Assembly: GCA_021770755.1 (NCBI GenBank)
Contig: JAETQI010000010.1
Coordinates: 40,170-104,169, forward strand
DNA: 64,000 nucleotides
Direction: 5' to 3'
Source: Lachnospiraceae bacterium
GTDB lineage: Bacteria > Bacillota > Clostridia > Lachnospirales > Lachnospiraceae
Shown: one piece after another, positions 18,532-26,594 of the stretch
How the letters are laid out: every line of letters starts with the position of its first letter
Numbering within the stretch: position 1 is the first letter of the stretch
Position numbers and translations under genes: made by a program
The notes under the pieces: generated by a model
What the model saw: only the letters and a program-made list of their open reading frames with translations
Database searches by the model: none
What the model was told of the DNA's origin: nothing

Positions 18532-19380
18532 TTATTTGCAGTTTTCGCCCAATTCCCTGATTTCCCCTTTTGCAGCCGCGTCATCCATGATGATCTCGCC
18601 CACCGAGGGTACAGTGACCGTGCCCGAAAGCGGATTCTTGATACTGATCACCGGTGTTGTGATCTGCGCATCCACCTCGGATTTCTCAAAGCACAGATCG
18701 GTATCCACCATCTCGCAATCGATCAGTTTCAGATTTTTACAGTAGCACAGCGGCTGCGTGCCGATGATCCTGCAGTGCTCGAAGGTCAGTCCGTCCGCAT
18801 ACCATGCCAGATACTCCCCCTTGACGACGCTGTCCCTCACCACGACATTCTCGCCGTGCCAGAACGCGTCCTTCGTGTCAAAGGTACAGTGCTCAAACAC
18901 CGCGTTTTTGATATACTGAAAGGAGTATTTTCCCTTGAATGTCACATTTTTAAAAGTGATATTCCCAGAACGCATCATGAAATATTCGCTCTCCGCAGCG
19001 GAGTCTTCCATCACGATATTGTCGACAGACCATCCAAACTCCGGCGATATGATGTCACAGCCGCGGATCACCACATCCCTGCACTCCCTGAGCGCCTTGA
19101 TCCCGTGCATCCTGGTTCCCGTGATCTCTATATGATCCGAATACCACAGCGCGGCGCGGCACAGCGGTGTCATCTCGGAATCGTGAATGCCAAGATTATG
19201 TACATGCCAGAACGGATAGCGCAGGTTGAAAAAGCAGTTCTCTGCCTGTATGTCTGACGCCTCCTTCACTGCACTCTCCCCGTCCGCCGGTCCGTCAAAA
19301 GAACACTCGCGTATGATCACATCCCTGCTTCCGTACAACGCTCTCTCCTCATCAAACGTTTGTTTTTCAATTATCTTCAT
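18532..19380 (-). CDS. DUF3737-family beta-helix protein
   Basis: 282 residues from ATG 19378-19380, chosen over an ATG five codons upstream because GGAG is then well spaced. The sequence consists of successive short strands with the rhythm V-x-I-x-x-C-x-F/I, e.g. DVIIRECSF, NCFFNLRYPFWH, DVVIRGCDI, NITFKNVTFKGKYSF and LTFEHCRIIG. These are typical rungs of a right-handed beta-helix (pectate-lyase-like) fold. I associate it with DUF3737, common in gut Firmicutes and of unknown function. There is no signal peptide. Expressed separately from the adaptor gene 119 bp upstream. Confidence 0.8.
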   Translation of the reverse strand: MKIIEKQTFDEERALYGSRDVIIRECSFDGPADGESAVKEASDIQAENCFFNLRYPFWHVHNLGIHDSEMTPLCRAALWYSDHIEITGTRMHGIKALRECRDVVIRGCDIISPEFGWSVDNIVMEDSAAESEYFMMRSGNITFKNVTFKGKYSFQYIKNAVFEHCTFDTKDAFWHGENVVVRDSVVKGEYLAWYADGLTFEHCRIIGTQPLCYCKNLKLIDCEMVDTDLCFEKSEVDAQITTPVISIKNPLSGTVTVPSVGEIIMDDAAAKGEIRELGENCK

Positions 19381-19499
19381 TTGCCCCATCTCCATCTACA
19401 TAATATTTTGCAGCAGTATTCTGCGATATCATACATTAGTATATTAGTTTTGTCAGAAAATGGCAAATAAAATAATTATAATCTTTTGATCCGTATCTT

Positions 19500-21599
19500 T
19501 TATTTATCCTGCGGACGCACGCTCTCGCCCTGCTTTAGCTCCTTTGTCGCGTATGTGATCACCTTTGTATCCGCGCTTACCGTCCCGGGTTCCAGCGCGG
19601 CAAACCTGTCGTTCTTGTCTTTGATCTGCACTTTGATCTTTTCGGCATAGTACTCGCTTCCGAGGATGCCCTCCTTTTCATTTAAAGTATAGATGTAATA
19701 TCCGCCTGTCTCCTCAAAGACCGCGTCGACAGGAAGTGTCAGATCGTGGTACTCTCCCTGCACGGATCTTTCTATGCTCCCGCTCAGCCCCGGCTTGCCC
19801 ACGCCCTCCGGAAGCATACAGATCAGATCATAGCCGCCCTGCGCGTTTTCCGTGAAGTAATCGACCGTGGCTTCCATCGCGGACTGCCCGTTCAGTTTCA
19901 GGCTGACCGTGTCATTCAGATGTACGTACTTCCCCTGCTCCTTTGTGATCCCGAACTTGAACTGACACGGACGCTGTGTATCTGTCATCAGAACAGCCGC
20001 CAGATCTGATGTCCTGCCGCCGACTTCAACCTGGATATTTGAAATTACGCCTTCATTTTCCGCCTTGATCTCGCCCTTTTGCTTCTGTAATGAATAAAGA
20101 CTTGCAAGCTGCGTCTGTATCCGCTGTATGTCCAGCTCATAGATCGCTGCCGTGGAATCCGCCCTTGTCGTCACCTGCGCATTGGCAATGTCCCGCTGCT
20201 TCTGCCGCAGGGTCACTTCGCGGTTGTAGCTCACATCATTATAGTTTTCTTTCGCTTTCTGTATGTCGGCCTCCAGTGCCAGCCGTGTGTTCTGCCATTC
20301 GTCAAATTTTAGCTCCTCCACAGAATAATCCGGCTGTTCCACCACACTTCTGCCATGTTTTGTCAGCGAGTCCTGCAGTGCGAGCAGCTCTGCGTTCGCT
20401 CTCCTGATCTGATCTTGCAAGGCTTTCCGCGCTGCGATCTCCTCGTCTGTCATCTCCTGATCCTTGTCCTCTTCCGGCGGATCTGCCGTGCTGTCATCTC
20501 CCTTTTGCGATCCGTCCGTCTGCGTATCGTCCGCAGGGCTATCGTCCGGTTCCGTTCCATGATCTGTATCTGTCTTGTCATCCGGTTCCGTTCCATGATC
20601 CGTATCTGCCTTGTCGTCCGGTTCCGTTCCATGATCCGTATCTGTCCTGTCGTCCGGTTCCGTTCCATGATCCGTATCTGTCCTGTCGTCCGTACCGCTC
20701 TCGTTGTTTGCTGGATCCTCTGTACTTATATCGTTATCCATGTCCTCATTATCACCATCACCGATATCGCCATCCGCATCACCGCTTCCATCTGCTCCAT
20801 CGCTGCTTCCCGCATCGGCACTGTTGTCCGGATCTTCCGCGTTTTGTTCCCCGCTCCCTGTCTGGTCATCCGCGCTGATGCTGCCCGAAAGTACCTTTTT
20901 TTCCGTCTGTCCCAGCAGGGCAAGCTGTTCCTCCAGATCCCGGATCTCGCGCTCCTTTGCCGTGATCTGGTCGGATATGCTGTATCCCTGGTTTACCCAG
21001 TCATGATAATCCTCCCACGCCTCCCCACGCGCGCTGTCGGACGTGTATGGCACCGGCTCCGCCAGATGCTTTCCAAGCGCCGCCTCCGCCTGGTCGAGTG
21101 CCTCCTTCGCGCGCTCCTTCGCAGTCTGTGTCTCTTTGTCCGCCGTCTCGTAATCCTCCTGCGCCCAGAGGATCGCCACTTCCTTCTTCTGCGCGTCGAT
21201 CACCGCATTGACCTGGATATCCGAGAGATTGTGCTGCAGCTTTGCCAGCTCCATCTCTTTTGTGCTGATGATATCCGCGATATCTTTCAGATCGATCGTA
21301 AACAGCACATCCCCCGCTTTGACTGGATCCCCCTGCATGACATAGATCCTGTCCACCCGAAGTCCTGACTGTGTATTGACCGCGATCTCTCCGCCTGTCG
21401 TCACGATGCCGTCCGCCTCCACGATGTGCTCCACATATTTTTTCGACGGCGTGTCCGCCTTGACGATCGTCAGACCTGATACATAGATGCTCTTTGAAAT
21501 GATCGTGCACAGCCATACAAATGCCAGAAAGACCAGAAAGATCCTGATCCATTTCTCCATCCGCCTGCGGCTCATCAGCTTCTCCTCATCCTTTTCCAT
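19500..21599 (-). CDS. HlyD/RND-type membrane-fusion (adaptor) protein with acidic repeat linker
   Basis: 699 residues from ATG 21597-21599 (GGAGG 10 bases upstream); a GTG at 21660-21662 right after the permease stop is an alternative. One N-terminal membrane helix (about residues 15-38) is followed by a lipoyl-like half-motif (GIVTTGGEIAVNTQSGLRV...GDPVKAGDVLFTI) and a long coiled coil. The coiled coil is interrupted by about 150 residues of Asp/Gly/Ser-rich linker with four 12-residue repeats, then continues. The second lipoyl half (GEIKAENEGVISNIQV) and a beta-barrel domain complete the fold. Such adaptors usually serve MacB-like exporters, but here it follows two sugar-type importer permeases and no ATPase is encoded. 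Confidence 0.85.
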   Translation of the reverse strand: MEKDEEKLMSRRRMEKWIRIFLVFLAFVWLCTIISKSIYVSGLTIVKADTPSKKYVEHIVEADGIVTTGGEIAVNTQSGLRVDRIYVMQGDPVKAGDVLFTIDLKDIADIISTKEMELAKLQHNLSDIQVNAVIDAQKKEVAILWAQEDYETADKETQTAKERAKEALDQAEAALGKHLAEPVPYTSDSARGEAWEDYHDWVNQGYSISDQITAKEREIRDLEEQLALLGQTEKKVLSGSISADDQTGSGEQNAEDPDNSADAGSSDGADGSGDADGDIGDGDNEDMDNDISTEDPANNESGTDDRTDTDHGTEPDDRTDTDHGTEPDDKADTDHGTEPDDKTDTDHGTEPDDSPADDTQTDGSQKGDDSTADPPEEDKDQEMTDEEIAARKALQDQIRRANAELLALQDSLTKHGRSVVEQPDYSVEELKFDEWQNTRLALEADIQKAKENYNDVSYNREVTLRQKQRDIANAQVTTRADSTAAIYELDIQRIQTQLASLYSLQKQKGEIKAENEGVISNIQVEVGGRTSDLAAVLMTDTQRPCQFKFGITKEQGKYVHLNDTVSLKLNGQSAMEATVDYFTENAQGGYDLICMLPEGVGKPGLSGSIERSVQGEYHDLTLPVDAVFEETGGYYIYTLNEKEGILGSEYYAEKIKVQIKDKNDRFAALEPGTVSADTKVITYATKELKQGESVRPQDK
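20545..20688. repeat. 36-bp tandem repeat, four copies, inside the adaptor gene
   Basis: Four consecutive 36-bp units beginning TCCGGTTCCGTTCCATGATC on the plus strand, differing at a few positions. They encode four copies of the 12-residue unit TDTDHGTEPDD(R/K). Copy number in such an array could change by slippage without breaking the frame. Confidence 0.95.
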
Positions 21600-21663
21600 C
21601 GCGCAAATCCTCCATACTCCCATACAACACTGCAGCATCATGAAAAACGCTGTACTTTTCACG

Positions 21664-22530
21664 CTACCCCTTCAAGCCGGAATACACAATCCCCTGCTCC
21701 AGATAATCCTGCCCCATGACAAACACAAACACCGACGGCACCAGCATCACCACCGACGCCGCAAACGCGGATCCTGCCTGCGTCCAACTGATCTCCGGCA
21801 GATACAGTGACAGCGGCCACAGCGTCTTGTCCTCAAGAAATGCAAACGGCTGCTCGATCATATTCCAGTACTCCAGAAAGCCGAGCACGAGCGCCGAGAG
21901 GATCCCTCCTTTGCCAAGACCGATCCCCAAAAGCCAGAAGATGCGCAGCTCCCCCGCCCCGTCGATCCGTGCAGCCTCGATCAAGGCGATCGGCAGCGAC
22001 CGGAACCCGCCGTAGATCACAAAGATCGGAAACGTGCCAAACACCGCCGGAAGAATGACTGCCCAGTGCGTATTGAGCAGCGACATGCTGTCAAGTGTCA
22101 GATAACTCGACAGCATCGTCACCTGAAACGGCAGGAGCATCAGCACGACATATATCGTAAAGATCACATTTTTCCCCCTGACCCGATATGTTGCAAACGC
22201 CCACGCCGCAGGCACTCCCACAAGCATCTGTCCCAATAATATCAGTGACACCAGCTTTGCCGAGTTCCAAAACAGCACGAAAAACTCCGGCGAATAGAAC
22301 AGCAGATGAATGTAGTTCTCCACCGTGGGATACTGCGGGATCAGCTTCCACGACACAAACCCTGTCCCCTGCTGAAAAACCGGCGCCAGGCATTCATACA
22401 GATCCCCCTGTCCCATGACGGAGCCTGTCACCACGAGAAATACCGGCGCGCAGATCACGATGCCTGCCGCTATAAATATGAACTTCGTCACCGCCTCTGT
22501 CGCCATGCGCAGAAACCTTTTTATCCTCAC
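21664..22530 (-). CDS. Carbohydrate ABC transporter permease (MalG type)
   Basis: 288 residues, about six membrane helices. The cytoplasmic EAA loop reads EAARIDGAGELRIFWLLGIGL (key part EAARIDGAG), the coupling motif that binds the ATPase. A large external loop after the first helix (MGQGDLYECLAPVFQQGTGFVSW) is typical of the MalG/CUT1 family. It pairs with the MalF-type permease, whose stop lies 46 bp upstream. No ATP-binding gene is nearby. CUT1 importers of Firmicutes often share a single MsmX/MsmK-type ATPase encoded elsewhere. Confidence 0.9.
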   Translation of the reverse strand: MRIKRFLRMATEAVTKFIFIAAGIVICAPVFLVVTGSVMGQGDLYECLAPVFQQGTGFVSWKLIPQYPTVENYIHLLFYSPEFFVLFWNSAKLVSLILLGQMLVGVPAAWAFATYRVRGKNVIFTIYVVLMLLPFQVTMLSSYLTLDSMSLLNTHWAVILPAVFGTFPIFVIYGGFRSLPIALIEAARIDGAGELRIFWLLGIGLGKGGILSALVLGFLEYWNMIEQPFAFLEDKTLWPLSLYLPEISWTQAGSAFAASVVMLVPSVFVFVMGQDYLEQGIVYSGLKG

Positions 22531-22576
22531 TTCAAGTCTCCTTGTTTCAAGAACGCCCCTATTTTTCTACAGTTCC

Positions 22577-23347
22577 TTATCTCTGACTGTAATGCTGAAA
22601 CAGCAGGATAAACACAAACAGCACTCCCGCCACCATCACGCTCGCCGCCGCCATCTTGTCAAACTCCAGATTGACATACCAGTTGTTGAACGTGTGCTGC
22701 AGCAGATAGATATCCTTTCCCGGATAGGAACCTCCTACAAGATACGCCTCCCTATAGATCTTCATGGAATTCAGAAACGATAAGATCACGATCGTGTAGA
22801 CACTGCCCTTCAGACAGGGAAGCTTCACGAAGAGAAGACACTGCAATCCGTTTGCGCCGTCCACCCTCGCCGCCTCGACAAGCTCGTTTGGGATCCCCGC
22901 GATCCCGGCAAGCCACAGCACGATCGTGTACCCGGTGTTCTTCCACAGATAGCTGACGACAAGGCTGTCAAAATCCTGTTTATAAAAAAACATCCGCCAC
23001 ACGATAACGACGGTGGCTGTCGGCAGCGCCATCGGGAACAGATACAGGCTTTTGATGACTCGGATATCACGGATCCTGCTCAGCACGAGCGCTGCCGCCA
23101 GACTGATCACGACCAGCAGCGGGATCGCCACGCCCACGAAATGGAGCGTGTTTCCCACTGCCAGCCGGAACGCCTGGTTGCCGATCACCGTTCTATAATT
23201 GTCCAGCCCTGCAAACTCCCCTGACATGACTGTCATGAAGGAACGCCGCACCACATCCGCAAACGGGATCAGCACAAAGACCGACACCCCGGCAAGGCTC
23301 ATGCCGATAAAAAGCAGGAAATAGCCAGGCTCTCTGAACTTTCTCAT
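22577..23347 (-). CDS. Carbohydrate ABC transporter permease (MalF type)
   Basis: 256 residues, six membrane helices. The EAA loop reads ELVEAARVDGANGLQCLLFVKLP (key part EAARVDGANG). First gene after the promoter with the TTAGAGA repeats at 23386-23418, and followed by the MalG-type permease. In the usual order a solute-binding gene would directly precede it; here the solute-binding genes lie upstream but are separated by the PIN/DUF2281 module. The transported compound is unknown. Confidence 0.9.
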   Translation of the reverse strand: MRKFREPGYFLLFIGMSLAGVSVFVLIPFADVVRRSFMTVMSGEFAGLDNYRTVIGNQAFRLAVGNTLHFVGVAIPLLVVISLAAALVLSRIRDIRVIKSLYLFPMALPTATVVIVWRMFFYKQDFDSLVVSYLWKNTGYTIVLWLAGIAGIPNELVEAARVDGANGLQCLLFVKLPCLKGSVYTIVILSFLNSMKIYREAYLVGGSYPGKDIYLLQHTFNNWYVNLEFDKMAAASVMVAGVLFVFILLFQHYSQR

Positions 23348-23385
23348 AATTGTACTCCTCTTTTCAATCTTCCTCTATATAAATC

Positions 23386-23418
23386 ATTGTAACACAATTT
23401 TCTCTAATCAATCTCTAA
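23386..23418 (-). promoter_or_regulatory. TTAGAGA direct-repeat promoter in front of the permeases
   Basis: On the minus strand: TTAGAGA (23412-23418), TTGA, TTAGAGA (23401-23407), 9 bp, TACAAT (23386-23391). Start-to-start spacing of the repeats is 11 bp, one helix turn, as expected for an OmpR-family regulator. The same layout occurs at 26560, 29072 and 32864. Confidence 0.85.
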
Positions 23419-23482
23419 AAAAGGTGTATGATAATCATTTCTCAATTATCATACACCCCTGACTGCCAGAAAACGCTTTTCG

Positions 23483-23860
23483 TCACCAAAACAGGTCCAT
23501 ATTATATTTTCTGATGTTGGAATCATGCGTGATCAATAGAAGTCCTTCCTCCAATGCCGTGGACATGATCAGTCTGTCAAATGGATCGCCGTGAATCAAC
23601 GGCAACTGCTGGACTCTTTCGAGATACTGTATCTTGACGGGCAGAATCGTGATCCCATAATCCTCACAGATATCTGCAATTTCCGTGACCGTTTCCTCCA
23701 GTTCAAGCTTTCCAATTGTCTTTTTGATCGCAATCTCCCACAGTGAAACAATACTCACATACAGCGCATTACTTTTCCCGATAACATCTCTGGCTTTTAA
23801 TGACAGACTGGGATTATCATCGAGAAACCACAGGAGTGCACACGTATCAACCAAATACAT
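23483..23860 (-). CDS. PIN-domain toxin (VapC-like)
   Basis: 125 residues. PIN acidic residues are present: Asp5 in YLVDTCALLWF, Glu in SLWEIAIK (about 42), Asp in HGDPFDRLI (about 91 and 94) and Asp in LITHDSNI (about 111). This is the magnesium-dependent RNase fold of type II toxins. The start codon overlaps the antitoxin stop (TAATG), the usual coupled order with antitoxin first. Its RNA target is unknown. The module sits between the solute-binding and permease genes. Confidence 0.88.
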   Translation of the reverse strand: MYLVDTCALLWFLDDNPSLSLKARDVIGKSNALYVSIVSLWEIAIKKTIGKLELEETVTEIADICEDYGITILPVKIQYLERVQQLPLIHGDPFDRLIMSTALEEGLLLITHDSNIRKYNMDLFW

Positions 23861-24087
23861 TACATATACTCCTTAAAACATTCCGGTGTCTCATCAAAAT
23901 CTTCTGACATCACCATTTTTCTCCTGAATACTCCAGGCTGCCTAATATATCCATTTTCATTTTCTGATCCGTTTTTTACGGCTGTCTTAGATTTTGCAGC
24001 CAAATACTCTGCAAACTGGATCACCTGCGACAATTGATCATCCGGAAGACTTTCAATTACATGTAATGCCTGCTGTTGTAATGTCAT
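23860..24087 (-). CDS. DUF2281-type antitoxin
   Basis: 75 residues from ATG 24085-24087; a GTG three codons earlier overlaps the G-rich ribosome binding site. The N-terminus (LPDDQLSQVIQFAEYLAAKS) matches the short helical DUF2281 family that partners PIN toxins, and the C-terminal part is polar and probably folds on the toxin. It should neutralise the PIN protein encoded by the overlapping gene and may repress the pair. Confidence 0.8.
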   Translation of the reverse strand: MTLQQQALHVIESLPDDQLSQVIQFAEYLAAKSKTAVKNGSENENGYIRQPGVFRRKMVMSEDFDETPECFKEYM

Positions 24088-24171
24088 ATGACACACCCCC
24101 TATTCGTTACTCTATAAGAATTTTAACATGTATCATCCTTTTCGGCAATCCATTTCAATCTTTTTTTGCGC

Positions 24172-26526
24172 CTACTCATATAAGTAGATCTCCACACTGT
24201 CCGTGACCGCCTTCACTGCCGCGTCGATGTCCTGTTTGCCCTCGAGATACTTTGCCCCCTGCGTGTAGATGGCTTCCTCGAGCACAGTGTCAGACAGATA
24301 CGGCGTGTCAAGCGCTGCGATCCACTTCTCCAACTGGGCGATCTCCTCCTGATCCACAGGATAGATGTTATAGCCAAACGCCAGTCCGTCGGCATCCGAC
24401 ATCACGACCGACGACTGGGAGCCGTCCTCGCAAAGTTCGCTCTCGTCATACGCATACTTTGCCGCCAGCGCCTTTTTGTTGATGGGAACGCCATACTCCA
24501 TGGCACTCTGGACGGTCATGCTGAGCATGAGGCGCACGAACTGCTTCGCCACATCGGGATTTTTCGTCGCCGCGTTGATCCCCGCGATGGATAACGGCTG
24601 GTACACGTTGCTGCTCTGCCCGTTCAATGGCTTGAACACAGTGTCATCAAAGCCCTCTACCCGCGGCGCAGACACGAGACTCTGATAATTATATGCCGTC
24701 AGCATCTGTCCGTAAGCAAACGGGCACTCCTGCATCAGATAAAGCGCATCGTTCACCATCCGGAAATATTTGCCGTCCTCATACCGCTGTCCATTTTCAT
24801 CTGCGCTCAGAAAATTCTGCTGGTACATCTCGACGGTCTCCGCCGATGCACCGTTCATCTGCGCGTCATAGATCCGCTTTGTCTGTTCAAGGAACTCCCT
24901 GATCTTCTGCGTGTCAAGCTGTCCTTTGTCATCCTTCCATGATGGCGCGCAGATCACTGCCGAACGCTTCATAATGCCCTCCGCCGAGAACACCGTCAAC
25001 AGGTTTTTATCCGGGTACGCGTCCCGCGCACGCTCCACCATGTCTGCCATCGACTCGTAATCGCTGATATTGTCCACATAATCCTTCCTGCCCACCACAA
25101 ACGGGATCGCAAAGACAGTGGGGATCACAAACGTTTTGTCATCAATCTTCAGATCGTCGACCAGATTCCTGTACAATCCCTCGCTCTGATCCGCCTCGTC
25201 AACGATGTCCGTCAGATCCATCAGAACGCCTTTCTCCGCGTACGTGTCGATATTCATACCATCCAGCATGATGACATCCGGTCCGCTGCCGCCCAGCAGT
25301 TGTGTGTTCAGCTTCTTGAGCGCATCCTCTCTGGTGACGCCGCCCTCATCCATACCGACCTGGTATTCGATATAAAAGTCCGGATACTGTGCCTGGTAAG
25401 CCGCGATCGTCTGCCTCACCACATCATCATCATTCAGACTGTAGACCACGATCTTGTCGTTCGGTACCGTCGACACGGTCGCATCGTACACCGATTTGAC
25501 AAACTTGCCGTCACTGTATGCGGTCAGAAATTCATTCTGGTCATTTACCATCATCGCCATGACCAGATGTGACGGAACACTCAGGGACGAAAGACCGCCG
25601 TCGATCACCTGCTCCACCGCGCTGCCGCCGATGACATGGCGGTACAGTCCCTTCTCGCCCGCCAGATAGACCGTGTCCTCCTTGCCAAGAAATGGATACA
25701 CTGTATATCCCGCGCCTGTCCATGCCATGTCACCATACGTTTCCTCGACGAAATTATCAAGCGTCTCGTCCTCGATAAAACTCTTTTTCTCCAGATCATA
25801 CAGAAAAAGCCTGCCGCTGGTTCCGCACATCAGAACAGAACCTTCGCATTTCATCAGCCAGCATTGATCCTGCAGCTCCGTCAGTTTCTCCGCCGTACCC
25901 TCATCGATATTGACCTTGTAAATGTACTTACAGCCGGAAGCATAGACGTACAGACCGCCCTGATCGTCAAACACCGCCTCAGAAAGATACGAATCGGCAT
26001 CTGGCAGCTCTACAGAAATCTGCTCTGTCGTGCCGTCCGTGTGATAAATATACAGGTTGTACTCATAATCCACGCTGTTCTCCGGTGCGCCTTCCGGCAG
26101 ATCCATACAGACCAGGGCAAACGTCCCGTCCCCTGATATGGCTGTCGAGACCGTATAGTGCTCGTCTGTAAATGCCTTGAACGCGTCGCCTGGCTCAGTC
26201 TCCCATGTATCGCCGCCATCCCCTGACGCAAACATCTGACCGGTGGCGCTGTTCACGAACAGGATCCGCCCATCCTGCAATGTCTGTGCCTCCACCTTCT
26301 CCCAGTACTCGCACTCAAAGACAGTCTTCTCCACATAGCGCCCCATGCCATTGTTGTCCTCTGCCCCTTCCTGCCCTGTATCGGACGGGTTCTCCTCCGT
26401 GATACTTGCCTGTGTACCTGTCTCGCTTTCTGACTGCTCCTTCGCGCCGCAGCCCGCCGCAGTGATCCCGACTGCCGCCGCCGTCAAAAGGGCTGCCAGT
26501 CTCGTAAACATTGATCTCTTTCTCAT
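24172..26526 (-). CDS. Lipoprotein: beta-propeller-like domain joined to an extracellular solute-binding domain (copy 2)
   Basis: 784 residues. A lipoprotein signal peptide ends in ITAAGC (Cys 26). An acidic linker leads to about 290 residues of beta-strand repeats typical of a propeller: ILFVNSATGQMFASGDGGDTWE (Asp-box-like SGDGGDTW), GLYVYASGCKYIYKVNIDEG, RLFLYDLEKKSF, YLAGEKGLYRHVIGG. From about residue 375 the family 1 solute-binding domain begins: IVVYSLNDDDVVRQTIAAYQAQYPDF, LLGGSGPDVIMLDG, and a helical C-terminus. Usual solute-binding proteins are 400-450 residues, so the propeller is an addition. Its own TTAGAGA promoter lies at 26560-26592. It is a close paralogue of the next gene. 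Confidence 0.85.
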   Translation of the reverse strand: MRKRSMFTRLAALLTAAAVGITAAGCGAKEQSESETGTQASITEENPSDTGQEGAEDNNGMGRYVEKTVFECEYWEKVEAQTLQDGRILFVNSATGQMFASGDGGDTWETEPGDAFKAFTDEHYTVSTAISGDGTFALVCMDLPEGAPENSVDYEYNLYIYHTDGTTEQISVELPDADSYLSEAVFDDQGGLYVYASGCKYIYKVNIDEGTAEKLTELQDQCWLMKCEGSVLMCGTSGRLFLYDLEKKSFIEDETLDNFVEETYGDMAWTGAGYTVYPFLGKEDTVYLAGEKGLYRHVIGGSAVEQVIDGGLSSLSVPSHLVMAMMVNDQNEFLTAYSDGKFVKSVYDATVSTVPNDKIVVYSLNDDDVVRQTIAAYQAQYPDFYIEYQVGMDEGGVTREDALKKLNTQLLGGSGPDVIMLDGMNIDTYAEKGVLMDLTDIVDEADQSEGLYRNLVDDLKIDDKTFVIPTVFAIPFVVGRKDYVDNISDYESMADMVERARDAYPDKNLLTVFSAEGIMKRSAVICAPSWKDDKGQLDTQKIREFLEQTKRIYDAQMNGASAETVEMYQQNFLSADENGQRYEDGKYFRMVNDALYLMQECPFAYGQMLTAYNYQSLVSAPRVEGFDDTVFKPLNGQSSNVYQPLSIAGINAATKNPDVAKQFVRLMLSMTVQSAMEYGVPINKKALAAKYAYDESELCEDGSQSSVVMSDADGLAFGYNIYPVDQEEIAQLEKWIAALDTPYLSDTVLEEAIYTQGAKYLEGKQDIDAAVKAVTDSVEIYLYE

Positions 26527-26559
26527 GATCTACCTCCATATGCGTATCTGCATATCCGT

Positions 26560-26592
26560 ATCATAGCATAACATTCTCTAATCTTTCTCTAA
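26560..26592 (-). promoter_or_regulatory. TTAGAGA direct-repeat promoter in front of lipoprotein copy 2
   Basis: On the minus strand: TTAGAGA (26586-26592), AAGA, TTAGAGA (26575-26581), 9 bp, TATGAT (26560-26565). It begins right after the stop codon of copy 1 (26595) and lies about 35 bp before the start of copy 2. Confidence 0.85.
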
Positions 26593-26594
26593 CT

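Noticed and set aside
20545..20688. 36-bp repeats as a possible CRISPR array
   Set aside because: The units are directly adjacent with no spacers and keep the reading frame of the adaptor gene; they are coding tandem repeats.
20355..21368. Long plus-strand open frame opposite the HlyD-like adaptor
   Set aside because: Antisense shadow of the adaptor; its Arg/Ile/Val repeats only mirror the TDTDHGTEPDD repeats.
21664..23347. Permeases without an ATPase as evidence of a broken transporter
   Set aside because: Importers of this class in Firmicutes commonly use a shared MsmX-type ATPase encoded elsewhere, so absence here is not in itself odd.
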